From positions 1 through 46,802 of the forward strand of contig NZ_BJDF01000020.1 of the NCBI RefSeq assembly GCF_005404815.1: DNA of 46,802 bases. The letters are read 5' to 3'. A program made the translations under genes and the position numbers. Below, one piece after another: positions 17,278 through 25,987 of the stretch. Under the pieces are notes generated by a model, which worked only from the letters and a program-made list of their open reading frames with translations, did no database searches and was not told where the DNA came from. Every line of letters starts with the position of its first letter. The stretch's first letter is position 1. The DNA comes from Companilactobacillus huachuanensis. GTDB lineage: Bacteria; Bacillota; Bacilli; Lactobacillales; Lactobacillaceae.

Positions 17278-18573
17278 TTATTCATTAGTCTTTCCTTGAA
17301 TAACGATTGGATCATAATCAAGTTGAATAATACCATCTTTCACTTGAACCAAGGAATTATTAAGCATATTGGTATAACTGTCGCTTGGTAAAGCAACCGG
17401 TACCTCGCTTGACATCCCTTTCAATGTGAATAGACCAATTCTAATGATGTTACCGTAGCGATAAGTTACCTCAACTGTATCATTTTCTAGAGCGGTTACC
17501 TTATAAGAACCAGAAACTTGGATATCACTCTGACTCAACTCATGCATTCGTTCAATCAAGGCAGAAAGATCCATCTTGGTATCTTTCCAGTCCAACTTAT
17601 CAGAATCAAACAAACTTGGTGTGTTTTTGAAGCCATACTCTTGACCAGCATAAACTAAGGTTGACCCCTTTTGAAATTCAGAGAAAGCAGTCCAATTGTA
17701 CATATCATTTTCATTGATGAACATACTGTGCGCTCTAGGTTGATCGTGATTTTCTAACCCACGCATCTTAATATAATTCTTAGGATAGATGACGCTTTGA
17801 GTATTCAAAGCTTCCACATACTTTCTGAGTGAAATATTCCCTTTGACATATTCTCGCCATGTTTGGTCAATATCATAGTCATAAGTCATATCAAATGCAC
17901 TGTAAAGTTCAGAATCCGAAGAAACATGGAAACCTTTGACTCTCAAACTTTGAATGTAGTCTTTACTTGTTGATTCAGCTAACCAGACAGTCTTAGGGTT
18001 AACCTTAGCAACCTCTTTTCGTGCTTCTTTCCAAAATTCGATTGGAACTTGTGGAGCCACATCACATCTGAAGCCATCAACAATTTTAGCATAGCGCTTT
18101 AGCGTTTCAATTTGATAATTCCACAATGCCTTGTGAGAATAATCTAGCTCTGCAACGTCAGACCACTCTTCATTCTTATTTTATAAATTGCCATCCTTAT
18201 CATGCAAGAACCACTCTGGATGAACCTGTAGCAAGACAGAGTCACGTGATGTGTGATTATAGACAATATCCATCATAACTTTCATACCATGATCATGAAT
18301 TGACTTAACAATCTTCAAAAAGTCCTGCCAAGTACCTAATTTAGGATCAATAGCACGATAATCTTTAATCGAATATGGTGAGCCTAATTTACCTTTGCGG
18401 TCTTTCTTGCCGATTGGATAAATGGGCATCAACCAAATATAGTCGGTACCAAGGTCCTTGATTCGCTGTAAATCTGGTTCAAGCGCCATTAAAGTACCCT
18501 TTTTTGTGTGATTTCTAACAAAAATGGAATAAATTTGAACTTTTCTTAATTTTATATCCGTCTGACTTGCCAT
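17278..18573 (-). pseudogene. GH13 alpha-amylase-family gene split by one in-frame TAA
   Basis: The two halves, 18181-18573 and 17278-18180, are in the same frame. They read as a 431-codon GH13 enzyme apart from TAA at 18181-18183 (codon 131). The upstream half has the barrel start (VQIYSIFVRNHT) and region I (DIVYNHTS). After the stop come NKNEEWSDVAELDYS, region II (GFRCD, nucleophile), region III (WLAEST, acid) and region IV (LENHDQPR). All catalytic residues survive but are on separate fragments. It is probably an intracellular maltodextrin-cleaving amylase or neopullulanase relative. A single-base change from AAA or CAA would explain it. Recent loss, read-through or a sequencing error are all possible. 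Confidence 0.85.
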
Positions 18574-18585
18574 TATTACACCCCT

Positions 18586-20247
18586 CTATTTTCTCGATTC
18601 CAAAGCACAACATCCCCAGGGACCTAATTCAATGGTACCGCCGGTTTTTTTGATTGATTCATTTGTTAATACACTCTTCCAAGCGGCCTTTGGCAATACA
18701 AAAGTCTTCTTTTGGTCAGAAAAGTTAGCAACAACTAGTCCTTCTGACTCAGTTGTTTTTCTAAGATAAGCATAAATCTTTGAGTCGGTAATTAGCAATT
18801 GATAATTGCCGTCAGTGAAACATTCGTGTTTTTTTACACGTAAAAGTTTTCGATAAAAAGTCATAACACTATTATCATCTATAATTTCTTGATCGACATT
18901 ATTAGCATCAGTTTGAGCCCAATTCCATGGCTGTTGTGTTGAAAAACCACAATATTGTGAATCATCCCATTGCATTGGTCCACGGGCAGTCATTTCATCT
19001 TGATTATTCAAAAATTTCAAGATTGTCTCATCATCGTAGGACTTCAAATGTAAACTCTTAATCAAATCTAAAGCTCGCTGATCATCAAAATCAGCTATTT
19101 TTTGATACTTCAGGCCGTGCATACCGATTTCCTCACCATAATAAACTACGGGAATCCCACGTTGTAAAAATAAAAGCATGGCTAATAATTTTGTGACTTT
19201 ATCATCCTTAACTGGTAAATTCAAACGATCCAAAACTCGACTAATATCATGATTACCCCAAGTCAGCGTCGGTAAACTGACGTGATCTAGGACACTCTCC
19301 CATGTAACATATGTCTGTTTTAAAGAATCTAATGACAACCGACGGTCCTGAAAAAATTTTGGAATATCCGCATTGCTGTCATCATAGACTTCCCCATAAT
19401 TATCAGAGTTAACAACCACATCACAAACATTTCCATTTGGACGTGTGTACTCTGCAGCATCACGAGCCTTGGCTGAGGACGCCTCACCAAATAAGAAAGC
19501 GTCTGGCTTATACTCCTTAATTTCCTTCACAAAACCGGCCATATAGTCCTTCACAGCTGGAAGTTTTGCATAGAAGATATCATCAATAGGAAACTTCTCG
19601 TCAGTTATCAATGAATTTTGATCTAAGTTGGCCTTGGCAATATGAATAAATGCATCGAGACGGAAACCATCAACACCCTTCTCCAACCAAAATTTTGCAA
19701 TGTCAGCGACAGACTTCTGTACCTCAGGATTCTTCCAATTCAAATCAGGCATCTTCTTATCAAAAAGATGGAAGTAATATTCATCCGATTTTGTGGGGTT
19801 TTTCTCCCAGACACTGCCACCAAAAAATGAACCCCAGTTATTTGGTTCATGCCCATCAACTGCATCGTGCCAAATATAATAATCTTTAAAAATGCTATTA
19901 GCATTATTGACTGCATCTTTAAACCATGGATGTTCATCTGATGTGTGATTGATTGGCAAGTCCAAAATAATATGTAAATCCAGCTTATGAGCCTCTTCAA
20001 TCATCTCTGAAAAGTCGTCAGTATCCCCTAATATTGGATCAATGGCGAAATAATTTGAAACATCATAACCGTTATCAACTTGTGGTGAGACGAAAATAGG
20101 ATTCAGCCAAATTGTATTAAACCCCATATCTTTAATGTAACCTAAACGCTTTGTAACCCCCTGTAAGTCACCGATGCCATCGTCGTTAGTATCTTGAAAA
20201 CTTTTAGGGTAAATTTGGTAAATGATTGCTTTATCATACCAATTCAC
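18586..20247 (-). CDS. malL: Alpha-glucosidase / oligo-1,6-glucosidase (GH13)
   Basis: Intracellular enzyme, 553 residues, that removes glucose from isomalto- or malto-oligosaccharides. Conserved GH13 regions are present: DLPINHTS (I), GFRLDAF with the nucleophile Asp (II), LFGEAS with the acid Glu (III) and WGNHDISR (IV). The start is GTG at 20247 with AAGGGGG upstream. It is the first gene of a two-gene transcript with the broken amylase. Specificity between alpha-1,4 and alpha-1,6 bonds is not certain from sequence alone; a dextran glucosidase is an alternative. Confidence 0.93.
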   Translation of the reverse strand: MNWYDKAIIYQIYPKSFQDTNDDGIGDLQGVTKRLGYIKDMGFNTIWLNPIFVSPQVDNGYDVSNYFAIDPILGDTDDFSEMIEEAHKLDLHIILDLPINHTSDEHPWFKDAVNNANSIFKDYYIWHDAVDGHEPNNWGSFFGGSVWEKNPTKSDEYYFHLFDKKMPDLNWKNPEVQKSVADIAKFWLEKGVDGFRLDAFIHIAKANLDQNSLITDEKFPIDDIFYAKLPAVKDYMAGFVKEIKEYKPDAFLFGEASSAKARDAAEYTRPNGNVCDVVVNSDNYGEVYDDSNADIPKFFQDRRLSLDSLKQTYVTWESVLDHVSLPTLTWGNHDISRVLDRLNLPVKDDKVTKLLAMLLFLQRGIPVVYYGEEIGMHGLKYQKIADFDDQRALDLIKSLHLKSYDDETILKFLNNQDEMTARGPMQWDDSQYCGFSTQQPWNWAQTDANNVDQEIIDDNSVMTFYRKLLRVKKHECFTDGNYQLLITDSKIYAYLRKTTESEGLVVANFSDQKKTFVLPKAAWKSVLTNESIKKTGGTIELGPWGCCALESRK

Positions 20248-20265
20248 AATAAGCGGCCCCCTTCG

Positions 20266-20339
20266 TGTAAACCCTTACACATCAGTATAAAAAAGTAAGC
20301 CTCACGTAAGCAAGGCTATCTTCAATGTTATCGGTAACA
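20266..20339 (-). promoter_or_regulatory. Promoter region of malL with cre-like site and MalR operator
   Basis: TGTAAACCCTTACA (20266-20279) matches the cre consensus TGWAANCGNTNWCA at 13 of 14 positions and lies in the malL 5' leader. A -10 TATACT (minus strand, 20284-20289) has a weak -35 TTGCTT 18 bases upstream. The operator TGTTATCGGTAACA (20326-20339), the exact reverse complement of the one at 17181, lies upstream of the -35. A weak hairpin (20298-20317) may end malR. Confidence 0.75.
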
Positions 20340-20341
20340 AA

Positions 20342-21289
20342 TTAATCGCGCAATGTCCCACCTAAACTAATTTTAGGTTCAAAGACCAATGCTCCTTGTT
20401 TGTCATTCGTATCAATCTTATCCAGTAAATTTTCGCCACAGGCACTACCCATCTCAATAATCGACTGTTTAATGGTCGTTATCTTAGGGGAAGCCACCTG
20501 ATTTAAAAATACACCATCAAAACCAGTTACACCATAGTCATCAGGTATTTTTCCACCACAGCGAGTAATCCCTCGAACTATACCAATTGCTAAACGGTCT
20601 GAGGCACAAATAAAGGCTGTATTATTTGTAATGCTTTTCCAATTGTCACGAATAAACTCTTCAGCAAAATGACTGTGATTGCCAAATCGATGTAATTCAG
20701 GCATCATTCTTTTTTCTTGAACTTGTTGTAAATAGCCAGCTTCTCGTGAATATTCAAATGATTCCTTTGAATCAATTCCAACATAAATCAAACGCTCATA
20801 ACCCTTTTTCAAGGCCAACTGTGATAACAAATAGGTTCCAGTCTTATTATTAGTATCAACATAATCGAAGCCATAACGATTTTCGCCAAAAATAACTACT
20901 GGTTTCTTCAAATTCCTGATCCATTCAACATCCTGCTCACGCATACCAGTGATTATATAACCATCGCAATTACCAATATCGAAGTTTTTGCGTGTTACGA
21001 GTTGCAACGAATATTGGTGTAAATCCAAAGTTTTAGCAATTCCAATCATTAAATTCATATAATATGGTTCTGTCGTATCGATATCTTCCAAAATACACAA
21101 TTTAATAATACGGGTGCTCTTATTTACTAAGGCTTTTGCAATCATATTGGGATGGTAATCCAATTCGCGCATGGCTTGATAAACCAATTGTTTTAACTCG
21201 TCAGTGACCTTATCTGGATGATTAATGACTCTTGAAACCGTCATCTTTGAAACATTGGCTTTCTTTGCCACATCAACTAAAGTCGTCAT
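20342..21289 (-). CDS. malR: LacI-family maltose operon regulator
   Basis: 315 residues from ATG 21289, chosen because TGGAGGGG precedes it. An upstream in-frame start lacks one. The N-terminal helix-turn-helix TTLVDVAKKANVSKMTVSRVIN is typical of LacI/GalR, with the hinge helix around SMVAKALV-like IAKALVNKS. A sugar-binding core (about 60-315) with GVTGFDGVFLNQ follows. It is expected to bind the two TGTTACCGATAACA palindromes and release them when maltose or a derivative is present. It lies immediately upstream of malL in the same direction. Confidence 0.92.
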   Translation of the reverse strand: MTTLVDVAKKANVSKMTVSRVINHPDKVTDELKQLVYQAMRELDYHPNMIAKALVNKSTRIIKLCILEDIDTTEPYYMNLMIGIAKTLDLHQYSLQLVTRKNFDIGNCDGYIITGMREQDVEWIRNLKKPVVIFGENRYGFDYVDTNNKTGTYLLSQLALKKGYERLIYVGIDSKESFEYSREAGYLQQVQEKRMMPELHRFGNHSHFAEEFIRDNWKSITNNTAFICASDRLAIGIVRGITRCGGKIPDDYGVTGFDGVFLNQVASPKITTIKQSIIEMGSACGENLLDKIDTNDKQGALVFEPKISLGGTLRD

Positions 21290-21327
21290 GCATTTTCCCC
21301 TCCATATCACAAACTAATTATACCAAT

Positions 21328-21341
21328 TTAATGCGTTTTCA
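21328..21341 (-). promoter_or_regulatory. Possible cre site before malR
   Basis: TGAAAACGCATTAA on the minus strand fits the cre consensus at 12 of 14 positions, about 40 bases upstream of the malR start. The match is weak by itself and gains weight only from the other cre-like sites in the locus. Confidence 0.35.
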
Positions 21342-21571
21342 AACCCATTTTTATAAAATTGTTAATTATTATTGTCAATTGCAGATTAAATACTCCAATA
21401 ATAACGTGATCATCATTCCAGTAACTAGAAATATAAAAAGATTATATCTATTATTTTAGACTAGACCAATTTTAATATATACTCACATTTTCATTAGACA
21501 AAACGGACATCTGCTATATTTGATTAAATGTTTAAACAGGAAGAACATGGTATTGAAATCTTATTAAAGAG

Positions 21572-22870
21572 ATGATAAATGTGGTTATTTATTTAATTGC
21601 TGTCACAGTTTTTATGATTCAATGTTTTATTATGTTCTTCATTTACCTTACTGAGAAGAAACCACCCAAACATGATTCTGTTGTCGATTCTAAATCGACT
21701 GTTCCTACTGATGAATTCTTTTACTTTATTTTGATTCCTTGTTTAAATGAAGGAAAAGTTATTCAGAACACATTGCAGAATGTTTTAAGGTTACCTGGGC
21801 GAAAGCATATTTTTGTCATAGACGATGACTCAGTTGACGACACTTTAATTAAAGTTAATAGTGTTTCCGGTCCTATTTCTACTATTAAAAGAAAACTTCC
21901 TACAGCTCAAACTGGTAAGGGTGACTCACTCAATACTGCAATGCCTATGATTAAAGTCTATATCCACCGTCATCACTTGGATCCCAATCGATGTATTGTC
22001 GGCGTCATTGATGCTGATGGTGTTTTGAGTAATAACAGTATTGATAAATTAAATGAAAGTTTTAGTAATTCAAGAACTGACGCGGTTCAACTTCGTGTCA
22101 AAATGAAGGCTCCAAAAAAAATTCTTCAAATTTTTCAAGATATTGAATTCTTTACTATTAATCATCTAACTCAGATGTTTCGGAGTTATTTGGGTGCTGT
22201 CGCCCTTTGTGGCAATGGTCAATTTTTCAGATATTCTAGTATAACCCAAAGATTAGGAGCTGCCCCTTGGGGTAACGCCCTGTTAGAGGATTATGAATTA
22301 ACCCTACGGATGGAATTGAATGGTATCAGGATTCATTATATTGGCAATGCCTATGTTGACCAGGAGGCCTTGTTAAGTGTCAAAAAATTAATTCTCCAAC
22401 GGGCTCGCTGGGCTCAAGGTGGTTTTAATTGCTGGAAATATTTCAAAAAAATTTTTACTTCCAGAAAAATGTCACCTGCTCAGAAATTTGATGCTTATTT
22501 CTTTTTCTTTCAACCAATTTTGAACCTATTGGCAGATTTCAGTATTATTTATCTTACTGCTAAATTCATTTTCATTCATTTAAACAATCCCGAATTTATG
22601 TCCGTCGTTTTTATCGTTTTGGCCGTATTGGGATTGTTCTTCGGAACTATGTTCACTTTGATTTACTTGCATCAGTTAAAGCTTCACAAGCATATCGGAC
22701 AAATTATGAAATCCGATGATATGCTTAACTTTCGAGTTAAAATTAAAAAAGCATTTCTAGCTGTTGGTTTAATCTCCTATATATATATAATTTTGTTCTT
22801 CAGCTTACTGATTTCAATTTATCATGAATTGATTGGTGAGCAGACTTGGAACAAAACTAATCGAATTTAA
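21572..22870 (+). CDS. Membrane glycosyltransferase, GT2 family
   Basis: 432 residues. One N-terminal membrane segment (about 2-24) precedes a cytosolic GT-A domain, and two or three membrane segments lie in the C-terminal part (about 310-330, 340-365, 392-415). It shows VIDDDSVDD, the DAD-type metal motif VIDADG, LLEDYELTLRM and QRARW. These are the D, DxD, ED and QxxRW signatures of processive polysaccharide synthases such as BcsA, hyaluronan or poly-GlcNAc synthases. It stands alone, so the polymer is unknown. The ribosome binding site is weak (AAAGAG); a GTG nine bases on is an alternative start. Confidence 0.88.
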   Translation: MINVVIYLIAVTVFMIQCFIMFFIYLTEKKPPKHDSVVDSKSTVPTDEFFYFILIPCLNEGKVIQNTLQNVLRLPGRKHIFVIDDDSVDDTLIKVNSVSGPISTIKRKLPTAQTGKGDSLNTAMPMIKVYIHRHHLDPNRCIVGVIDADGVLSNNSIDKLNESFSNSRTDAVQLRVKMKAPKKILQIFQDIEFFTINHLTQMFRSYLGAVALCGNGQFFRYSSITQRLGAAPWGNALLEDYELTLRMELNGIRIHYIGNAYVDQEALLSVKKLILQRARWAQGGFNCWKYFKKIFTSRKMSPAQKFDAYFFFFQPILNLLADFSIIYLTAKFIFIHLNNPEFMSVVFIVLAVLGLFFGTMFTLIYLHQLKLHKHIGQIMKSDDMLNFRVKIKKAFLAVGLISYIYIILFFSLLISIYHELIGEQTWNKTNRI

Positions 22871-22874
22871 AGAA

Positions 22875-23195
22875 CTAAAGGTTTAAAGTTTAGGTAAGTA
22901 TGCCGTTTCCAGAGCTGAGAGTATTCAATTGCTGCGCGGAACAGCCCGAGCCAAGGTGCGGTCTCGGACCTCGGTTGAAGCCTCGCAAAACCCGCGAGTC
23001 TCCAACGCGCCCGGTGGTGTAATTGCTGAAGCAATAACGCCACTTTCGCTGCAAATGAATACTCTCAGCTCTTCCAACTATTTTATTTTTTTAATTGCTG
23101 AACAAATAAAATGAAAACTTCTGTTTATTTAAATAAATTTGTTCTATGCCTGTAACAACAATGGTTATATTAGTTTTTCACCTTTCAACCTTTAG
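22875..23195 (+). mobile_element. MITE-like structured element, copy D (321 bp), best preserved
   Basis: Runs from CTAAAGGTTTAAAG to CTTTCAACCTTTAG. It is flanked by an exact 8-bp direct repeat TTAAAGAA (22867-22874 and 23196-23203). The closing stem is at 22912-22926 and 23057-23071. The insertion lies five bases after the glycosyltransferase stop, between convergent genes. One base of the middle helix (CTCCAAC instead of CTTCAAC) weakens a pair when read on this strand. Confidence 0.87.
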
Positions 23196-23210
23196 TTAAA
23201 GAACCAATTA

Positions 23211-23257
23211 AAATAAACCAGCTAATCCCTTCTTGGATTAACTGGTTTATTTTTTTG
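23211..23257 (+). terminator. Rho-independent terminator, glycosyltransferase side
   Basis: AAATAAACCAGCTAATCC pairs with GGATTAACTGGTTTATTT (one mismatch) and is followed by TTTTTTT. Confidence 0.88.
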
Positions 23258-23301
23258 AACGGAAAAATATTGTACCCCAGCTTCTGCTGGTTGTTTCACT
23301 A

Positions 23302-23673
23302 TTATTTTAGAATTTGTTCAATTGATTTTCTAGGGACTGAAGACTTTTGAACCTTCTCCCACGAAATAACTTGTTGACGTTTATCATTGTATGTAACTTT
23401 TAAATAGTTATTAGCTTTTATGGGTCGACCTAAAGCACTATCAAATTTGAGAAGTTTTTCAGTACCATTTTTATCATAACCATTTTGATTGTAGTAATAT
23501 TCACGATAATCATTTCCAGAAGCATCTTGCTCGATAACTTCCTTGTATGACGCACCGACGTAAGTATAGTAATCATCACCACCATAATTTGGCACGAACC
23601 AGAATTCATAGCCAGCCAATGGTATTAATAAAATAATAATTGCTATTAAGCTAACCAAAATTTTCTTGCTCAT
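23302..23673 (-). CDS. YxeA-family (DUF1093) small exported protein
   Basis: 123 residues from ATG 23673, which has GGAGG seven bases upstream. An N-terminal hydrophobic segment (about 4-22) acts as signal or anchor. A short beta-rich domain follows with the DDYYTYVG motif and EYYYNQNGYDKNGTEK, which match the YxeA family. Function is unknown; in other Firmicutes such genes are often induced by envelope stress. It is monocistronic and convergent with the glycosyltransferase. Confidence 0.82.
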   Translation of the reverse strand: MSKKILVSLIAIIILLIPLAGYEFWFVPNYGGDDYYTYVGASYKEVIEQDASGNDYREYYYNQNGYDKNGTEKLLKFDSALGRPIKANNYLKVTYNDKRQQVISWEKVQKSSVPRKSIEQILK

Positions 23674-23808
23674 AATCATTCCTCCATTACCTAAATGGAA
23701 TGATAGCATAGCTGATATGGCTTTTGTCCTAACGGTTTTGTAAGGTTCGTAAGTATTTCAGTATAAAAACGTTTATATCAGGTTATCCAGCAACTAAAAG
23801 TGTTAGTT

Positions 23809-24189
23809 CTAGAGGTTGAAATCTGCCTGATAATTATCAATTTCATCGTGATATTTAACAGAAAGCGTCAATTTATCAGGTTTAGTTAGATTATAATAAA
23901 GACTTTGATTTGCATAAATCAATTGTTGATTCAAGCTTGTTAGGTCAAAATCAGATTCTATTTCATCAATTGTCACCGATACTGGTCCGAGATTCTTGAT
24001 CATTAACTGTTGATGGTTGCGCTGACAGATTAAATAAGGCCGCGTAGCCTGTCGTAACATCCTATTCCGTAATTTCAAAGCCCCGGCAATTCGAAACAAT
24101 GCAATTCCACTCAAAATAACCCCAACGACCAAAGTTACTGTAATAAAAATAATAGTAATATTAAAAATCATTTGTGATGTAAAACTCAT
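23809..24189 (-). CDS. Small membrane protein of unknown function
   Basis: 126 residues from ATG 24189, with GGAAGTGG upstream. It has one long hydrophobic segment (about 6-33), then a basic stretch (KLRNRMLRQATR). A soluble beta-rich part follows (LMIKNLGPVSVTIDEIESDF, LTLSVKYHDEIDNYQADFNL). NLGPVSVTI resembles the immunoglobulin-like fold of small bacterial anchored proteins, but I do not recognise a family. It has no evident operon partner. Confidence 0.7.
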   Translation of the reverse strand: MSFTSQMIFNITIIFITVTLVVGVILSGIALFRIAGALKLRNRMLRQATRPYLICQRNHQQLMIKNLGPVSVTIDEIESDFDLTSLNQQLIYANQSLYYNLTKPDKLTLSVKYHDEIDNYQADFNL

Positions 24190-24407
24190 TTTGACCACTT
24201 CCACTAATTTTTTATAACTATAGTATTTCACAGTGCAACTCATCTTACAATTATGTCACATAAAACTAACGGTTCAGTTATAAAGATGATTAGTTATTTA
24301 CATTTAATCGCCAAGTAGAGATAATAGTATTCGATAGATGTCAGTGATGTTTATCAAAAATAAAAAAAGTACATGCAATAGTTATGTTGACTCCGTAACT
24401 AGAAATG

Positions 24408-24435
24408 CCGTCCATTATGTATGGACGGTTTTTTT
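24408..24435 (+). terminator. Perfect terminator hairpin without an obvious gene upstream
   Basis: CCGTCCAT pairs with ATGGACGG across TATGT and is followed by seven T. No reading frame ends here on the plus strand, so it may end a short untranslated RNA from the 24250-24400 region. Confidence 0.8.
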
Positions 24436-24486
24436 GATATTAAAAAAATGTGCTGGCATAATCGAACTTGATTAGAGGTGAATAAA

Positions 24487-24639
24487 ATGTCAGCATGGAT
24501 GATTTTTCTCAGACAATTGCCAAGAGATATTTATTTTCCTAGATATTTGGAAATAATATTTATTTCCGCATTAGGCATCAGTTTACTTATTGTTCTCATT
24601 ACTAAATTTATGAATAACAGAAGCCGTCGGACACATTGA
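24487..24639 (+). CDS. 50-residue small membrane peptide
   Basis: ATG 24487 is preceded by TTAGAGGTGAATAAA, a good ribosome binding site. The frame encodes MSAWMIFLRQLPRDIYFPRY, then a hydrophobic stretch (about residues 22-41, LEIIFISALGISLLIVLI) and a basic tail (NNRSRRTH). The terminator at 24624 overlaps its 3' end, and another closes the region just upstream, so it looks like an isolated unit. It could be a small membrane regulator or a type I toxin-like peptide. No antisense RNA is demonstrable from sequence alone. Confidence 0.6.
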   Translation: MSAWMIFLRQLPRDIYFPRYLEIIFISALGISLLIVLITKFMNNRSRRTH

Positions 24640-24655
24640 GTTCGATGGTTTTTTT
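24624..24655 (+). terminator. Terminator overlapping the stop of the 50-residue gene
   Basis: CCGTCGGA pairs with TTCGATGG using two G-U pairs and is followed by seven T. The stop codon TGA (24637-24639) lies in the loop. Confidence 0.75.
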
Positions 24656-24777
24656 CTGACATCCAAACTCGCCCGGTTCGGATATGCCAAGTTATCGTTT
24701 TGAACATTATATTTGTGATATTTATTATCAGAATAATAGTGTATACTTGCTCTAATTTAAATAGAGAAGGTAAACAC

Positions 24778-25782
24778 ATGAAATCGAAAAAGTCACTCTT
24801 CATTATCCCGATACTTTTACTATTGGTTCTTGTTGGAACGGCATGTTCGTCTTCCAGCAGTTCATCAAATTCTAGTTCTTCGTCAAAGAAAACTACAAGT
24901 TCAAAATCATTTAAGAAAACTAATACTAACGACGCCAAGACTGATCCATCACTATCTAGTGTCACTAGCTCAGTTGAATCTGAGTTCAAGCAACTTTCTT
25001 ACACCGACAAAAAAACTGGTGTGACTCTACGCTATGCTCTGTATGTACCTAAGAATTACGACAAAAAGACTGCCTATCCTTTACTGACATTTATTCCTGA
25101 TGATTCAGTAACCGGACAAAGTACCGCTACAGGTATCACCCAAGGATATGGTGGTAGCATTTGGGCAACGGCTTCTGAACAAAAGAAGCATGCCAGTTTC
25201 GTCCTGATTCCCGTCTTTGAAACTTCAACTGTCTCCGGAGGAATGGGTCAATTTGGATCTACTGTTGTTAAGAAAAACGTTAATACATACTTAGATCTAT
25301 TAAAGTCACTTCAAAAGAAATACAACATTAATTCCAAACGTCTTTACGGCACTGGTCAATCAATGGGTGGTATGACAATGTTTTATCTCAACTCAACACA
25401 CCCTAACCTATTTGCCGCAACATTATATGTTTCATCACAATGGGAAGTTAGCCAATTGTCTGCTTTGAAGAATCAAAAATTCTTCTACATTGCTGCTGGT
25501 GGTGATGAAAATGCCTCAACTGGTCAAAGTAACGTTAAGAGTATGCTAAAGAAAGATAATAAGAAATATTCTGAAGTAACGCTCGACGCAACTGACTCGG
25601 CAGCCAAGAAGAATACCGCCGCTAATAAATTAATCAATTCAAAAACTAACGCCAACTTCATTACTTGGAAAGCTGGAACGGTACTAGAGAATTCTAATAA
25701 AGGCCAGGAGCATATGGCATCGTTCGATTATGGATATACAGTTCCTGCCGTTCGTGATTGGCTCTTTAATCAATCTAAATAA
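24778..25782 (+). CDS. Secreted lipoprotein esterase, alpha/beta-hydrolase fold
   Basis: 334 residues from ATG 24778, which has AGAAGG upstream and begins a typical lysine-rich signal peptide. The lipobox-like sequence is LVGTAC, with a Gly rather than Leu at -3. A Ser-rich spacer of about 30 residues follows. The hydrolase domain has RYALYVPKNYDKKTAYPLL, the nucleophile elbow GTGQSMGGM and a His near the end (GQEHMASFDYGY). It resembles the polyhydroxybutyrate depolymerase or feruloyl-esterase type used on external esters. The substrate is unknown. Confidence 0.82.
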   Translation: MKSKKSLFIIPILLLLVLVGTACSSSSSSSNSSSSSKKTTSSKSFKKTNTNDAKTDPSLSSVTSSVESEFKQLSYTDKKTGVTLRYALYVPKNYDKKTAYPLLTFIPDDSVTGQSTATGITQGYGGSIWATASEQKKHASFVLIPVFETSTVSGGMGQFGSTVVKKNVNTYLDLLKSLQKKYNINSKRLYGTGQSMGGMTMFYLNSTHPNLFAATLYVSSQWEVSQLSALKNQKFFYIAAGGDENASTGQSNVKSMLKKDNKKYSEVTLDATDSAAKKNTAANKLINSKTNANFITWKAGTVLENSNKGQEHMASFDYGYTVPAVRDWLFNQSK

Positions 25783-25804
25783 AATCCATATTCTTGGATG
25801 ATAA

Positions 25805-25847
25805 AAATACAGACAGTAATCGTTAATTGATTGCTGCCTGTATTTAT
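25805..25847 (+). terminator. Terminator of the lipoprotein esterase gene
   Basis: AAATACAGACAGTAATC pairs with GATTGCTGCCTGTATTT with one mismatch. The T-run is short. Confidence 0.65.
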
Positions 25848-25936
25848 GTTGCTTACTTATTTACTAAAATTAATAATTGACAACCTATTGACCTAAATTT
25901 CATTCGCAAATTTCATTTTAAAAATAATAAATATAG

Positions 25937-25976
25937 AAAAAAACAGCTAATTCTCCTCTTCGGAAAATAAGCTGTA
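25937..25976 (-). terminator. Terminator of the alpha/beta hydrolase at 25988
   Basis: On the minus strand ACAGCTTATTTTCC pairs with GGAGAATTAGCTGT and is followed by TTTTTTC. Confidence 0.82.
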
Positions 25977-25987
25977 AATTCAAAAAT

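Noticed and set aside
24487-24639. Fst-type toxin
   Set aside because: The peptide is longer, and neither the typical sequence nor a convergent antisense RNA gene with shared direct repeats could be seen.
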